Assembly: GCF_004564235.1 (NCBI RefSeq)
Contig: NZ_SOMN01000020.1
Location: forward strand, 1 to 64,000
Length of the DNA stretch: 64,000 nucleotides
From: Cohnella luojiensis
GTDB lineage: Bacteria; Bacillota; Bacilli; Paenibacillales; Paenibacillaceae
Direction: 5' to 3'
A model generated the notes under the pieces. It ran no database searches. It was not told the origin of the DNA and worked only from the letters and a program-made list of their open reading frames with translations. The position numbers and the translations under genes were made by a program. Position 1 is the first letter of the stretch. Each line of letters begins with the position of its first letter. Of this stretch, positions 46,352-54,076 are shown piece by piece.

Positions 46352-46420
46352 AAACGATAATGGAATGAAGCAGATTGCTGCGGCAGTCTGCTTTTTCATT
46401 AAAGTAACGGGTAGCATTCC
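46352..46420 (+). repeat. Cassette-array element 2
   Basis: Left arm AACGATAATGGAATGA, hairpin GCAGATTGC/GCAGTCTGC (about 46370-46391) with TTTTTCATT, then right arm AAAGTAACGGGTAGCATTCC. Same right arm layout as elements at 48144 and 57511. Confidence 0.85.
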
Positions 46421-46526
46421 TACAAATAAAGGAAATCATATCTTGTATATAGAAATAAACATGAAAGGTTTACGGATGGCACACCAATAAAAGCTATGAC
46501 AGAAAAAGCAAGAAAGGAAGAGGCTT

Positions 46527-47315
46527 ATGATTACCATTTATGATTGGTTTGGCTATGATTTGCCGATTAAGGAACGTTATCAGTTAATAAAAGAAGCTGG
46601 ATTTGATGGCGTTTTATTATGGTGGAGTGATGGCTTTGGTCGTGACTGCTTAGGTCGGAACGATTACCGCAACGGACCGCAAATTGCGCGAGAAGCGGGT
46701 CTTTTTATAGAAAACATCCACACACCAGTCCAAAACGAAAACAAACTCTGGATTGACAATCTGGACGGTGAAACCGTAACTGATTGCTATTTACAATGTG
46801 TTGCAGATTGCGCCGAATTTGAGATTCCGACAATGGTGGTGCACTTGCCCAACGAAAACAATCCATATAACACATTGGGACTGGATAGAATCAAGAGAAT
46901 CACTGAAAAAGCTGAACAGCTTGGTGTCAATGTTGCACTGGAGAATTTATGGAACCTTTCCAATTTGGCATATGTACTGGAGCAAGTGGATTCCCTGCGT
47001 ATCGGATTCTGTTATGACTGTGGACATCACTACCGCCATTATCCAGGCGATGATTTATTATCCATGTACGGTTCCCGGTTAATGGCACTACATTTACATG
47101 ATAATAACGGAAGTTATGCCCAACACGGGTTACCCTTTGACGGCACGATTGATTGGTCTACAACAATGAAAAAAATTGCGGAAACGGATTATACAGGCGC
47201 GACTGCAATAGAGGCCATGAATTGGGATTATGAGGATTTATCGGCTAAAGAGTTTTTACATAAAGCGTTTGAGCGAGCAAAAAGGCTGGAAGCATTAAAA
47301 CTCTATAATCCATGA
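46527..47315 (+). CDS. Sugar phosphate isomerase/epimerase (xylose isomerase-like TIM barrel)
   Basis: 262 residues of the AP endonuclease 2-type TIM barrel family. Candidate metal ligands: Glu in VALENLWN, Asp/His in FCYDCGHHYRHY, His in LHLHDNNG, Glu in AIEAMNWDY. Probably isomerises or epimerises a sugar or polyol; substrate unknown. GGAAGAGG precedes ATG at 46527. It stands alone, with no pathway partners. Confidence 0.85.
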   Translation: MITIYDWFGYDLPIKERYQLIKEAGFDGVLLWWSDGFGRDCLGRNDYRNGPQIAREAGLFIENIHTPVQNENKLWIDNLDGETVTDCYLQCVADCAEFEIPTMVVHLPNENNPYNTLGLDRIKRITEKAEQLGVNVALENLWNLSNLAYVLEQVDSLRIGFCYDCGHHYRHYPGDDLLSMYGSRLMALHLHDNNGSYAQHGLPFDGTIDWSTTMKKIAETDYTGATAIEAMNWDYEDLSAKEFLHKAFERAKRLEALKLYNP

Positions 47316-47410
47316 AAACGGAAATAATCTGCAACAATCTTTGATATATGCAGGATGCCGTAATTAGCTGCATCTTCTGCCTATTTCCCAAAGACGAATA
47401 AAAGGCACAT

Positions 47411-47503
47411 TTACCTGTCGAGTAAAGCCCGAACGTATTCAGCGCTCGGGTTTTTGAGTATTTGGAGGGGCGTATTGCCGTGTGTTCGCTCTTCAGGAGT
47501 TAC
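47411..47503 (-). pseudogene. 3' remnant of an ankyrin-repeat gene
   Basis: On the minus strand a frame ends TPEERTHGNTPLQILKNPSA followed by EYVRALLDR and a stop at 47411. This is the last helix pair of an ankyrin-repeat protein. No start; the longer minus-strand frame is just the shadow of the lipoprotein gene. One of few minus-strand traces in the array. Confidence 0.5.
47428..47455 (+). terminator. Hairpin with T tract
   Basis: CCCGA(a)CG ... CG(c)TCGGG (47428-47450) followed by TTTTTG. It could terminate the isomerase transcript. It overlaps the ankyrin remnant, so it may be fortuitous. Confidence 0.45.
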
Positions 47504-47630
47504 GCTAATGGTCAGTTTAGTTAAAATTGTGCATAGAATTTTCACAGGATTTACAAGTTTATAGTAAAATAAGTAAGTAAAAGGGACTGACTTGAAACAA
47601 TAACAGAATGATGAAATAGGGGGGATGAAA

Positions 47631-48113
47631 ATGAGAATAACAAAACTTTTTTTATCTTTAGCTATACTTAGTGTAATGTTAGCTACTGCATGTTCGAATA
47701 CAATGCCCACAAAAGATATTGGGAAATTGTATAGCTTGGCTTTAGATGCATACATGCCAATTGATGAAGGTCTAAATGGCGGAATGAAATATATTGCAAT
47801 TGACATGAGTAACTTTAAAGACCTTGATGATAAAGATAAGGGACAAATTCTCAAGCATTTTAATAAATACAATGTTGAAGTAATGGAAGCGACGTATGAG
47901 CAATTAAAAGCCAAAGGGTTGTATGACCCCAAGACAATGGTCCTTAATGGCATATTGTTACGAGTCGAAAAGACGGAGATATTAAATAATAAATTTGTTG
48001 TTGAAGGCTCTAAATATAGGGCTGCGTTAGGAGCAATTGGAACAAAAGTCGTTGTTGAATTGAAAAACGATAAATGGCAAGTAACAAAAGCCGCCACTAC
48101 ATGGGAAAGTTAG
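47631..48113 (+). CDS. Putative lipoprotein, unknown family
   Basis: 160 residues. Signal with lipobox LATAC (Cys about 20 from this start), then a soluble domain with alternating helix and strand (MKYIAIDMSNFKDLDD ... VEVMEATYEQLKAKG) ending in a beta-rich part. ATG at 47631 is six bases after GGGGGG; an ATG two codons earlier touches the site. AT-rich. Ends 30 bases before array element 3. Function unknown. Confidence 0.7.
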   Translation: MRITKLFLSLAILSVMLATACSNTMPTKDIGKLYSLALDAYMPIDEGLNGGMKYIAIDMSNFKDLDDKDKGQILKHFNKYNVEVMEATYEQLKAKGLYDPKTMVLNGILLRVEKTEILNNKFVVEGSKYRAALGAIGTKVVVELKNDKWQVTKAATTWES

Positions 48114-48143
48114 TATTTGATAAGATACCAATATGATCATTGA

Positions 48144-48223
48144 GGGACGGATACAATAGTGGAGGAGCTCGCTTCGGGCAGCTCCTCTTTTGGTTCATTG
48201 AAGAAACGGGCAGGATAGTTCCA
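48144..48223 (+). repeat. Cassette-array element 3
   Basis: Left arm GGGACGGATACAATAGTGGA, hairpin GAGGAGCTcGC-TTCG-GGCAGCTCCTC with CTTTT tail, then TTGAAGAAACGGGCAGGATA GTTCCA as right arm. One of the best preserved copies. Confidence 0.9.
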
Positions 48224-48272
48224 ATTTATGGTAGCATAAGAGTGAAATTCATTTGTGCGGAAGGGGGCACTA

Positions 48273-48734
48273 ATGTTGTGCGAATTGCGAAAATGCATTC
48301 TAGTTTGTTTTTTCTTAATAACCTTTCTATCTGCTTGTGGCAAGGAACAGTCATTCGAGTCCGAAACGCTTTATTTTTACAGCGGCGAGATGTTATCTTT
48401 GGTTGACCAACGGGAGAGTGAATATTCAAGGGACAGAGGAGTTTTGTATACCCTAGGACTAACTGACTTCCGTCCGCAAGAACCAGCATTTAAAAAGTTT
48501 ACTGAATCCTATCAGGGTACTGGTAAAGAAGGTCATATTTCATTTTCAGAACGGACCAAAATATATTCCCGCTCTAAGGCCACCAATACAAAGATCACAA
48601 TTCCTGTTTCAGATTTATTTCAAGCTTTGAAGCCTATTGGTTCAGGAGATTACCCGAAAATCGAATTCTGGGTAACCCCTTATAAAAAAGGGGAGTATGA
48701 CGTTGAGGCGGTTGAAGTTGTATTGCTGCATTAG
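48273..48734 (+). CDS. Putative lipoprotein, unknown family
   Basis: 153 residues with lipobox FLSACG (Cys about 22) and a beta-rich mature part (KIYSRSKATNTKITIPVSDL, KIEFWVTPYKKGEYDVEAVE). ATG at 48273 has GGAAGGGGGC upstream; a GTG at 48255 has none. Starts 50 bases after array element 3 and ends 14 bases before element 4, the expected geometry of a one-gene cassette. Function unknown. Confidence 0.7.
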   Translation: MLCELRKCILVCFFLITFLSACGKEQSFESETLYFYSGEMLSLVDQRESEYSRDRGVLYTLGLTDFRPQEPAFKKFTESYQGTGKEGHISFSERTKIYSRSKATNTKITIPVSDLFQALKPIGSGDYPKIEFWVTPYKKGEYDVEAVEVVLLH

Positions 48735-48748
48735 CGTCGAACCTTGAA

Positions 48749-48829
48749 CTAACAGGTACGATAGTGGAGGAGCTTGCCTGTAGGCAGCTCCTCTTTTTCA
48801 TCATTAAAGTAACGAGTAGGTTAACGTGG
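48749..48829 (+). repeat. Cassette-array element 4
   Basis: Left arm CTAACAGGTACGATAGTGGA, hairpin GAGGAGCTTGCC-TGTA-GGCAGCTCCTC plus TTTTTCATCATT, right arm AAAGTAACGAGTAGGTTAAC. Hairpin stem is nearly the same as in element 3. Confidence 0.9.
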
Positions 48830-48947
48830 CAGTGTAGAAGATATCAGAGTTTCAACAACCAACGTTAGCGATGGTAATTCGTTGCACAAAGAATTGTTCT
48901 TTGGGTCTTGGGTAAAATATCCAAAACAATTGAATTGAGGCTAAGTA

Positions 48948-49391
48948 ATGAAAACGGTCCTTTTGTTCATCATGATCTTGACAGCGAATTACTCACCAAT
49001 AATTTCATTACTTAAGGGTGAAGATGTTGCATCCATGCAGATTGTTAGAAACATGCCTGGAGAACAAGGGCATATTTATAAAAATACTGATCAATCAGGA
49101 AAAACTACAATAACAAAAGTAATTGGGTGGATCAACACTTCAAAACCTGTCAGTGGCCCAGCGGAATTTGGAAAGTATCCAATGCTTATAAAAGTACAGT
49201 TGAACGATGGAAGACTGATTATTGTTTCACAAGCATATAAATGGTTCCATGGAACAATGGCCGATGGGAGAGGGATTTCACACTCTGCCCCTATAAAAAA
49301 CGAAATAGTGATAAGGAATGGTTCGAACATGTTTCGTGCAAAATCGCTAGAACTTTATGGTTGGATTGAAGAAGTCTGTAAACAAGAATAA
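48948..49391 (+). CDS. Small secreted or anchored protein, unknown
   Basis: 147 residues with a short N-terminal hydrophobic segment (about 3-20) that may be a signal or anchor, followed by a beta-rich domain (TTITKVIGWINTSKPVSG, MLIKVQLNDGRLIIVSQAYK). No lipobox. GAGGCTAAG precedes ATG. No family recognised. Single gene between array elements 4 and 5. Confidence 0.65.
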   Translation: MKTVLLFIMILTANYSPIISLLKGEDVASMQIVRNMPGEQGHIYKNTDQSGKTTITKVIGWINTSKPVSGPAEFGKYPMLIKVQLNDGRLIIVSQAYKWFHGTMADGRGISHSAPIKNEIVIRNGSNMFRAKSLELYGWIEEVCKQE

Positions 49392-49452
49392 AATGAGTTG
49401 GAACAACAACACAAAGGCTGCCGAGGGACATGAATCAACGGCCTTTGCTCCA

Positions 49453-49529
49453 CTAACGGATAACGATACTTGAGGAGCTTGCTTTACTGAAGCTCCTTTT
49501 TTTAAGAACGAGCAATGTTGTAAGTGGAA
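49453..49529 (+). repeat. Cassette-array element 5
   Basis: Left arm CTAACGGATAACGATACTTGA, hairpin AGGAGCTT-GCTTTACTG-AAGCTCCT with TTTTTTT, right arm AAGAACGAGCAATGTTGTAA. A second hairpin-like stretch (AAAGGCTGCCG ... CGGCCTTTGC) lies just before it at 49413-49448. Confidence 0.85.
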
Positions 49530-49609
49530 TTAGAGGAATTCATGCGTAACCTTTTGTTCGTTTCCTCGTCTAAGTATTGTTAGCATTTTTCGGAAATGGA
49601 GTGAATTTA

Positions 49610-50773
49610 TTGAAATTAATTAAAAATTCAATTCATGCTTTAGGCATATCCGCATTCATTATGGCAGGGATGATTTTCTCAAGCCCCATTTCAATGGCAA
49701 GTAGCGAACGTGTTATATCTATGACTTCTGGGGCCCCAACTATTCGAATTTTCCTAAACAATTCACAATTTATGGCACCTACCGGTATTCCAATACTAAG
49801 AAAGGGTGCAGTATTAATTCCATTGGAAGGCTTGTTAGCCGCAAAAGGAATGGTCAATTACGACAAAAGATCTAAAGTAATTAAGGTAAATAACATTCTC
49901 ACGGTCGGAACAATAAAAGAGGGCTCTAAAGTAGGGTATATAAACGGGAAAAAGATAGTCTATGCAGCAGAGCCCCAGCGAATAAATGAGCAACTCTATG
50001 TGCCGCTACGATTCATAAGTGACGCAATCGGAGGCAAGCTCGAGTGGAACGCACATGAACATTACGCAAGTATAAAATATCCGGAATTCATCGGTGATAA
50101 TACGGAAAGTGGTAACTACCTCCTCGATGGTATGAGCGGAGTATTATACAACCGTGATGATAGTGGGAAAATCCATCGACTCGGGATATCTACCGCGAAG
50201 CTAGAACCGGGTTATATCATCGGTACGAAGATGACAGCAGCAAAGGTAGCTGATGATGCTGACTTGATCAGTATTTATCATTCTCACGGGGAGCCATCGT
50301 CTAATGTTGAGGTTTACACCTTGTTTATAAAAAAAGGAAAAATCCTTCGTCAATCACATGCGCATTACTGGGAGTTCGTACCTGATGATATAAAGTTATA
50401 TAAGGGTAATGCGGTGATGAACGACGGTCATATTGTTCGTTTGATCGGGGTTGATGGCTCCGTGATATCCTCTTGGAACGTTTCTAAGCTTGCTGGAAAC
50501 CCGGATCATAGTTACGCAGTTGAAGCTTTAGGGGAGGGTTATATCGTGGTCCGTTGGAGCAATGAAGGTTTTCTTACGGTTATTGACCTACGCGCGCAAA
50601 AAGCTGTAATTCTCTTTAAAGAATTTGGAATTGATCTTAAGGATATACCTGGCTTCAGATATGATTCTATAAGGTTTTCGGGCATCGGTAACGATCCGAC
50701 TGAATTAGAATTTACGTTTACGAATAGAGACAATCAAGCCAAAATTTACACGTACAAGTTGGGTGCGAATTGA
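49610..50773 (+). CDS. Copper amine oxidase N-terminal (stalk) domain protein
   Basis: 387 residues. Signal peptide to about SPISMA, then a stalk domain of the copper amine oxidase N type (about 35-150: IRIFLNNSQFMAPTGIPILR ... LYVPLRFISDAIGGKLEW), common in cell-wall-associated Paenibacillus proteins. The rest (about 160-387) resembles a degenerate beta-propeller. TTG at 49610 follows GGAG by nine bases; a longer TTG frame from 49577 has no site. Probably extracellular; no enzymatic function implied. Confidence 0.78.
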   Translation: MKLIKNSIHALGISAFIMAGMIFSSPISMASSERVISMTSGAPTIRIFLNNSQFMAPTGIPILRKGAVLIPLEGLLAAKGMVNYDKRSKVIKVNNILTVGTIKEGSKVGYINGKKIVYAAEPQRINEQLYVPLRFISDAIGGKLEWNAHEHYASIKYPEFIGDNTESGNYLLDGMSGVLYNRDDSGKIHRLGISTAKLEPGYIIGTKMTAAKVADDADLISIYHSHGEPSSNVEVYTLFIKKGKILRQSHAHYWEFVPDDIKLYKGNAVMNDGHIVRLIGVDGSVISSWNVSKLAGNPDHSYAVEALGEGYIVVRWSNEGFLTVIDLRAQKAVILFKEFGIDLKDIPGFRYDSIRFSGIGNDPTELEFTFTNRDNQAKIYTYKLGAN

Positions 50774-50818
50774 AGTCTGAGATGAAAAATCGAAAACTAG
50801 GCGGGATTTAAATTGATT

Positions 50819-50869
50819 TAGGTACGGCAGGGCTGCTTCGTGGTAGCCCTTCGTTCAGCTAGAATAAGA
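50819..50869 (+). repeat. Cassette-array element 6 (short form)
   Basis: TAGGTACGGCA then hairpin GGGCTGC-TTCG-TGGTAGCCC, followed by TTCGTTCAGCTAGAATAAGA. The hairpin and the order of parts fit, but the arms are diverged. Confidence 0.55.
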
Positions 50870-50899
50870 TCAAATTACTTCCGGAGGTCAAAGAATAAT

Positions 50900-51877
50900 A
50901 TGGAAAAGAAGATCAAACAACTATTCACTCAAGATATATTGAGACAAGCTGCGGAACGTTATGGTATACGCGATGACTCAATGATCGATTTAAATGGGTT
51001 TCAAAACTTCGTTTATTCTGGGTTGGTCGGAGATCGTGAAGTTATTCTAAGAATTGCCCATATCACACATCGGAATGAAACATTAACGAAAGCGGAATTA
51101 GATTTTATCATGTTTTTGGCGGAGTCTGGAGTAAAAGTGGCTAGACCGATTCAGTCTCTATCCAGTGATCTTCTTCATACAATTGATGATGCTTTTGTTG
51201 TGACAGCCTTTGAGAAAGTCCCTGGCAGAAATGCAAAAATTGCCGAGGAGAGCAATACTTTTTATGATAATATAGGTCAATTCGTTGGGAAAATACATAA
51301 GCTTTCACTTCACTATGCCCCGCAAAATATACGATATGATTGGAATGACAATGCACTATTAGCTTCATTTAAGAAATATTGTCCGTCAGAATTATATAGC
51401 AGTTTCGACCGTTTAATTGGTGAAGTTAGCGCTCTTTTCAAGGATAAAGATACATACGGCCTTATTCATGGGGATGTCAGTTGCGGAAATTATCTAAATG
51501 ATGGGGATAAGGCCAATATTATCGACTTTGACGAGGCGGAATATAGCTGGTTTGTGTCCGATATTGCTACACCATTATTTTATGAAATCCCTATCCCGTG
51601 GGTTGTGGATGGAGAGGTAAGAAAGGAGATTACAAAGCGCTTCTTTTCCAACTTCTTAAACGGCTATTGTAAAGAAAATACTATAAGTCAAGAATGGTTA
51701 AAGAAAATATCTTTATTTATCGATTTAAGACAAGCTAGAGTTTTATCCGCGCTATATAGAAGCAGAGATTTTAATGCTCCTGATTGGAGTGAATGGGATG
51801 AACAAGCTCGACGCTTCTATTATTTTAACTTACTGAATAACACACCGTATATTGATATGGACTTTTCGCGAATGTAA
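50900..51877 (+). CDS. APH-family phosphotransferase
   Basis: 325 residues with an aminoglycoside-phosphotransferase/choline-kinase fold. GLIHGDVSCGNYL supplies the catalytic Asp and Asn loop, and NIIDFDEAEYSWFVSDIATP the metal-binding Asp. Transfers phosphate from ATP to a small hydroxyl compound; antibiotic or metabolite target unknown. ATG at 50900 follows GGAGG at some distance. Preceded by element 6; AT-rich. Confidence 0.85.
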   Translation: MEKKIKQLFTQDILRQAAERYGIRDDSMIDLNGFQNFVYSGLVGDREVILRIAHITHRNETLTKAELDFIMFLAESGVKVARPIQSLSSDLLHTIDDAFVVTAFEKVPGRNAKIAEESNTFYDNIGQFVGKIHKLSLHYAPQNIRYDWNDNALLASFKKYCPSELYSSFDRLIGEVSALFKDKDTYGLIHGDVSCGNYLNDGDKANIIDFDEAEYSWFVSDIATPLFYEIPIPWVVDGEVRKEITKRFFSNFLNGYCKENTISQEWLKKISLFIDLRQARVLSALYRSRDFNAPDWSEWDEQARRFYYFNLLNNTPYIDMDFSRM

Positions 51878-52056
51878 ATTTGTTTGTTCCTCTAATGGGA
51901 CACGATAACTTAATAAAATCAAATCGGTAGCGGCCAGAATCGTTGACATAGTCTCAATATCAGAACCTGTTGTAACGGAGGTTACTGCTGACCAATAAAC
52001 GCTAAGTTATTAGTCTTACGTTAAATAAAAAAATCATAAAAGTTGGTGCGATTTTG

Positions 52057-52542
52057 GTGAGTGGCAACGGGATCATCCGAGCCATTCAATCAATTGAGGA
52101 CGAACAGGAAAGAGATACGATTACGAACGACAACGATTTGTTCGCGCCTCCTCTTCCAAGAGGTGCTATGGATAACATAATGGAAGGAATTGAGGGAGAC
52201 GGATCGCCTTGGTCATATATGTGCGCATCGCTGTTCGCAAGGGAAGCGAAAGAATACGGCGCATTATGGCATGGCGTCAGTTGGGAAGCTCACTGTGTAG
52301 TGTCACCTGATTTTAGCGACGACGCAATCATTACTCCCGACTATATAGACTTGGAATGGAAGAAAAAGCCCAGCGACTTTACGCCTAAGGTGGCCTTTGT
52401 AGAAGAATCCGTCGTCGTAACGTTCTACACCTTCAGCGGATTGGGCATTTCAGGCGTCTACGAACATGTTGACACGTACAGGAAAGGCACTTATGTATTC
52501 GAAACTATTAATGAAAAGATTGCCGAAGGTGGTATGGGTTGA
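52057..52542 (+). CDS. Hypothetical protein
   Basis: 161 residues from GTG at 52057 (a TTG one codon earlier is possible; neither has a good ribosome site). Soluble and acidic. The stretch GSPWSYMCASLFAREAKEYG and the Trp/His-rich GALWHGVSWEAH are distinctive, but no family is recognised. Its stop codon lies inside the left edge of array element 7. The preceding 51878-52056 holds only a short, diverged trace of element sequence. Confidence 0.6.
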   Translation: MSGNGIIRAIQSIEDEQERDTITNDNDLFAPPLPRGAMDNIMEGIEGDGSPWSYMCASLFAREAKEYGALWHGVSWEAHCVVSPDFSDDAIITPDYIDLEWKKKPSDFTPKVAFVEESVVVTFYTFSGLGISGVYEHVDTYRKGTYVFETINEKIAEGGMG

Positions 52543-52588
52543 ACGGCTGCCGTAGGTGGCCGTTTTTACGTTAACGCAGTATAGTTCC
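52538..52588 (+). repeat. Cassette-array element 7
   Basis: GTTGAACGGC-TGCCGTAGGTG-GCCGTTTTTACG hairpin with T tract, then TTAACGCAGTATAGTTCC as right arm. Close to the copy at 60412. Overlaps the stop of the preceding ORF. Confidence 0.8.
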
Positions 52589-52640
52589 TGTAATGGTAAA
52601 ATAAAATGTTGTGAGACGTCAAAAGGGTTGGAGGTTTACG

Positions 52641-53666
52641 ATGAGACCGGAGACAGAAGTTTCATACCATTCTGAAGAACGAGGAATACGCACAATGAGG
52701 GCGCTGGTTTATGAAAAATATGGCTTAACCGATGTCCTGCGGATTGAAGAGGTGGATGTCCCCGCGCCCAAGGACCATGAAGTGCTGATAGAGGTCCATG
52801 CATCATCTGTGAATTCCTGGGATTGGGATCTCCTGCGCGGAAAACCGTACCTCACCCGTCTTGGCGCGCTCCGTAAGCCCCGTTACAGCATCCTTGGCGC
52901 GGACGTCGCGGGGCGAGTAGTCGCCGTGGGCGCAGCTGTCGAACGTTTTCGACCGGGGGACGAGGTGTTCGGGGACATTTCCGGCAGCGGTTGGGGCGGA
53001 TTTGCTGAATATGTAAGCGTTCGTGAGAAGGCTTTGACTCCGAAGCCTGCAGGGCTGAGCTTTGAACAGGCGGCGGCCATTCCTCAGGCGGCGGTTCTCG
53101 CCTTGCAGGGATTGCGAGATAAAGGAAAGCTTCGAAAGGGCCATCGGGTTTTGATAAATGGGGCGGGCGGCGGCGTCGGAACGTTCGCTATCCAATATGC
53201 TAAGTTGCTAGGGGCGGAAGTGACCGGTGTGGATAGCGCCGGGAAGTTGGAAATGCTGCTTTCAATCGGGGCTGATCGTGTACTGGACTATACTAAAGAT
53301 GACTTCACTGCAATCGGACTACAATACGACCTGATCCTCGATGTCGTCGGAAACCGATCAGTCTTTGCGATCAAGCGCGCGCTTAAATCAGGCGGTACGT
53401 ATGTGATGGTTGGCGGCTCATTGCATCGCATCCTCCAGGCTATGTTGGTGTCACCACTTACCGCTTGGTTAGAAAAGAAGAAAATGACACTTCTCCTCCA
53501 TAAGCCGAACCACGACGATCAGTTGGTCTGGAAAGCGTTTGTTGAAGCTGGCCAAATCGTGCCTGTCATTGATCGTCAGTATCCGTTAAGCGACGCGGCT
53601 CAGGCGATTCGTTATCTTGGAGAAGGCCGTGCGAAAGGGAAAATCGTCGTGTACATGAAAAGCTAG
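52641..53666 (+). CDS. Zinc-independent NAD(P)-dependent alcohol dehydrogenase / quinone reductase (MDR)
   Basis: 341 residues of the medium-chain dehydrogenase family. GroES-like N domain (LGADVAGRVVAVGAAVERFRPGDEV), cofactor fold with VLINGAGGGVGTFAIQYAK near residue 150 and C-terminal AIRYLGEGRAKGKIVV. Zinc ligands are absent, as in zeta-crystallin/quinone oxidoreductases. ATG at 52641 follows GGAGG. GC-rich relative to adjacent genes, pointing to a different origin. Single gene between elements 7 and 8. Confidence 0.88.
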   Translation: MRPETEVSYHSEERGIRTMRALVYEKYGLTDVLRIEEVDVPAPKDHEVLIEVHASSVNSWDWDLLRGKPYLTRLGALRKPRYSILGADVAGRVVAVGAAVERFRPGDEVFGDISGSGWGGFAEYVSVREKALTPKPAGLSFEQAAAIPQAAVLALQGLRDKGKLRKGHRVLINGAGGGVGTFAIQYAKLLGAEVTGVDSAGKLEMLLSIGADRVLDYTKDDFTAIGLQYDLILDVVGNRSVFAIKRALKSGGTYVMVGGSLHRILQAMLVSPLTAWLEKKKMTLLLHKPNHDDQLVWKAFVEAGQIVPVIDRQYPLSDAAQAIRYLGEGRAKGKIVVYMKS

Positions 53667-53758
53667 CTAAGCTATCGGGAAACGATAATTGAGGAGCTTG
53701 CTACGCGGCGGCTTCTTTTTTGTTTGTTGATTGAAGTAACGGGCAGGGTAACTGGGCA
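53667..53758 (+). repeat. Cassette-array element 8
   Basis: Left arm CTAAGCTATCGGGAAACGAT and AATTGA, hairpin GAGGAGCTTGC/GCGGCTTCTTTTTT, then TTGATTGAAGTAACGGGCAG and GGTAACTGGG. It abuts the stop codon of the dehydrogenase gene directly. Confidence 0.9.
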
Positions 53759-53818
53759 ATCATGTTTAATTAATTAAGCACTGAAGATTCGGATCTTTTT
53801 TGAGCAACAATTGGACGC

Positions 53819-53962
53819 TCACGGTAGTTTCAGAATATACTCTTCGACATCTTCACCACGTGCGTTGGCGAACCCCTTGTCCTCTCCAGAAATCTTGAAC
53901 CCGCATTTTTCCAAAACACGTTAACGGTTGGATTACCGGTGATATTTCTAATTAATTCTAGA
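53819..53962 (-). pseudogene. 3' remnant of a GNAT acetyltransferase
   Basis: Minus strand reads LELIRNITGNPTVN, loses one base near 53935, then KCGFKISGEDKGFANARGED and VEEYILKLP before a stop at 53819. This is the last ~47 residues of a GNAT protein with a frameshift. The rest of 53667-54076 holds element 8 and no other gene. Confidence 0.65.
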
Positions 53963-54076
53963 TGTTGTTTATTGAGCTACCGCGTAAGGAATTCGGGCGA
54001 CATCATACGTTCACGGCAAGGATCAAATATGCTACCATGATTTAAAGAGAAGAGGAATCTGGAGGGAAACGCCGCG

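Noticed and set aside
47411-48097. 228-codon minus-strand ORF
   Set aside because: Mostly the reverse frame of a + strand lipoprotein gene with a clear signal and ribosome site; only its last ~30 codons look like a real (ankyrin) remnant.
51878-52056. Additional cassette element after the APH gene
   Set aside because: Only CTCTAATGGGACACGATAAC resembles an arm; no hairpin or second arm was found, so it was not listed as a copy.
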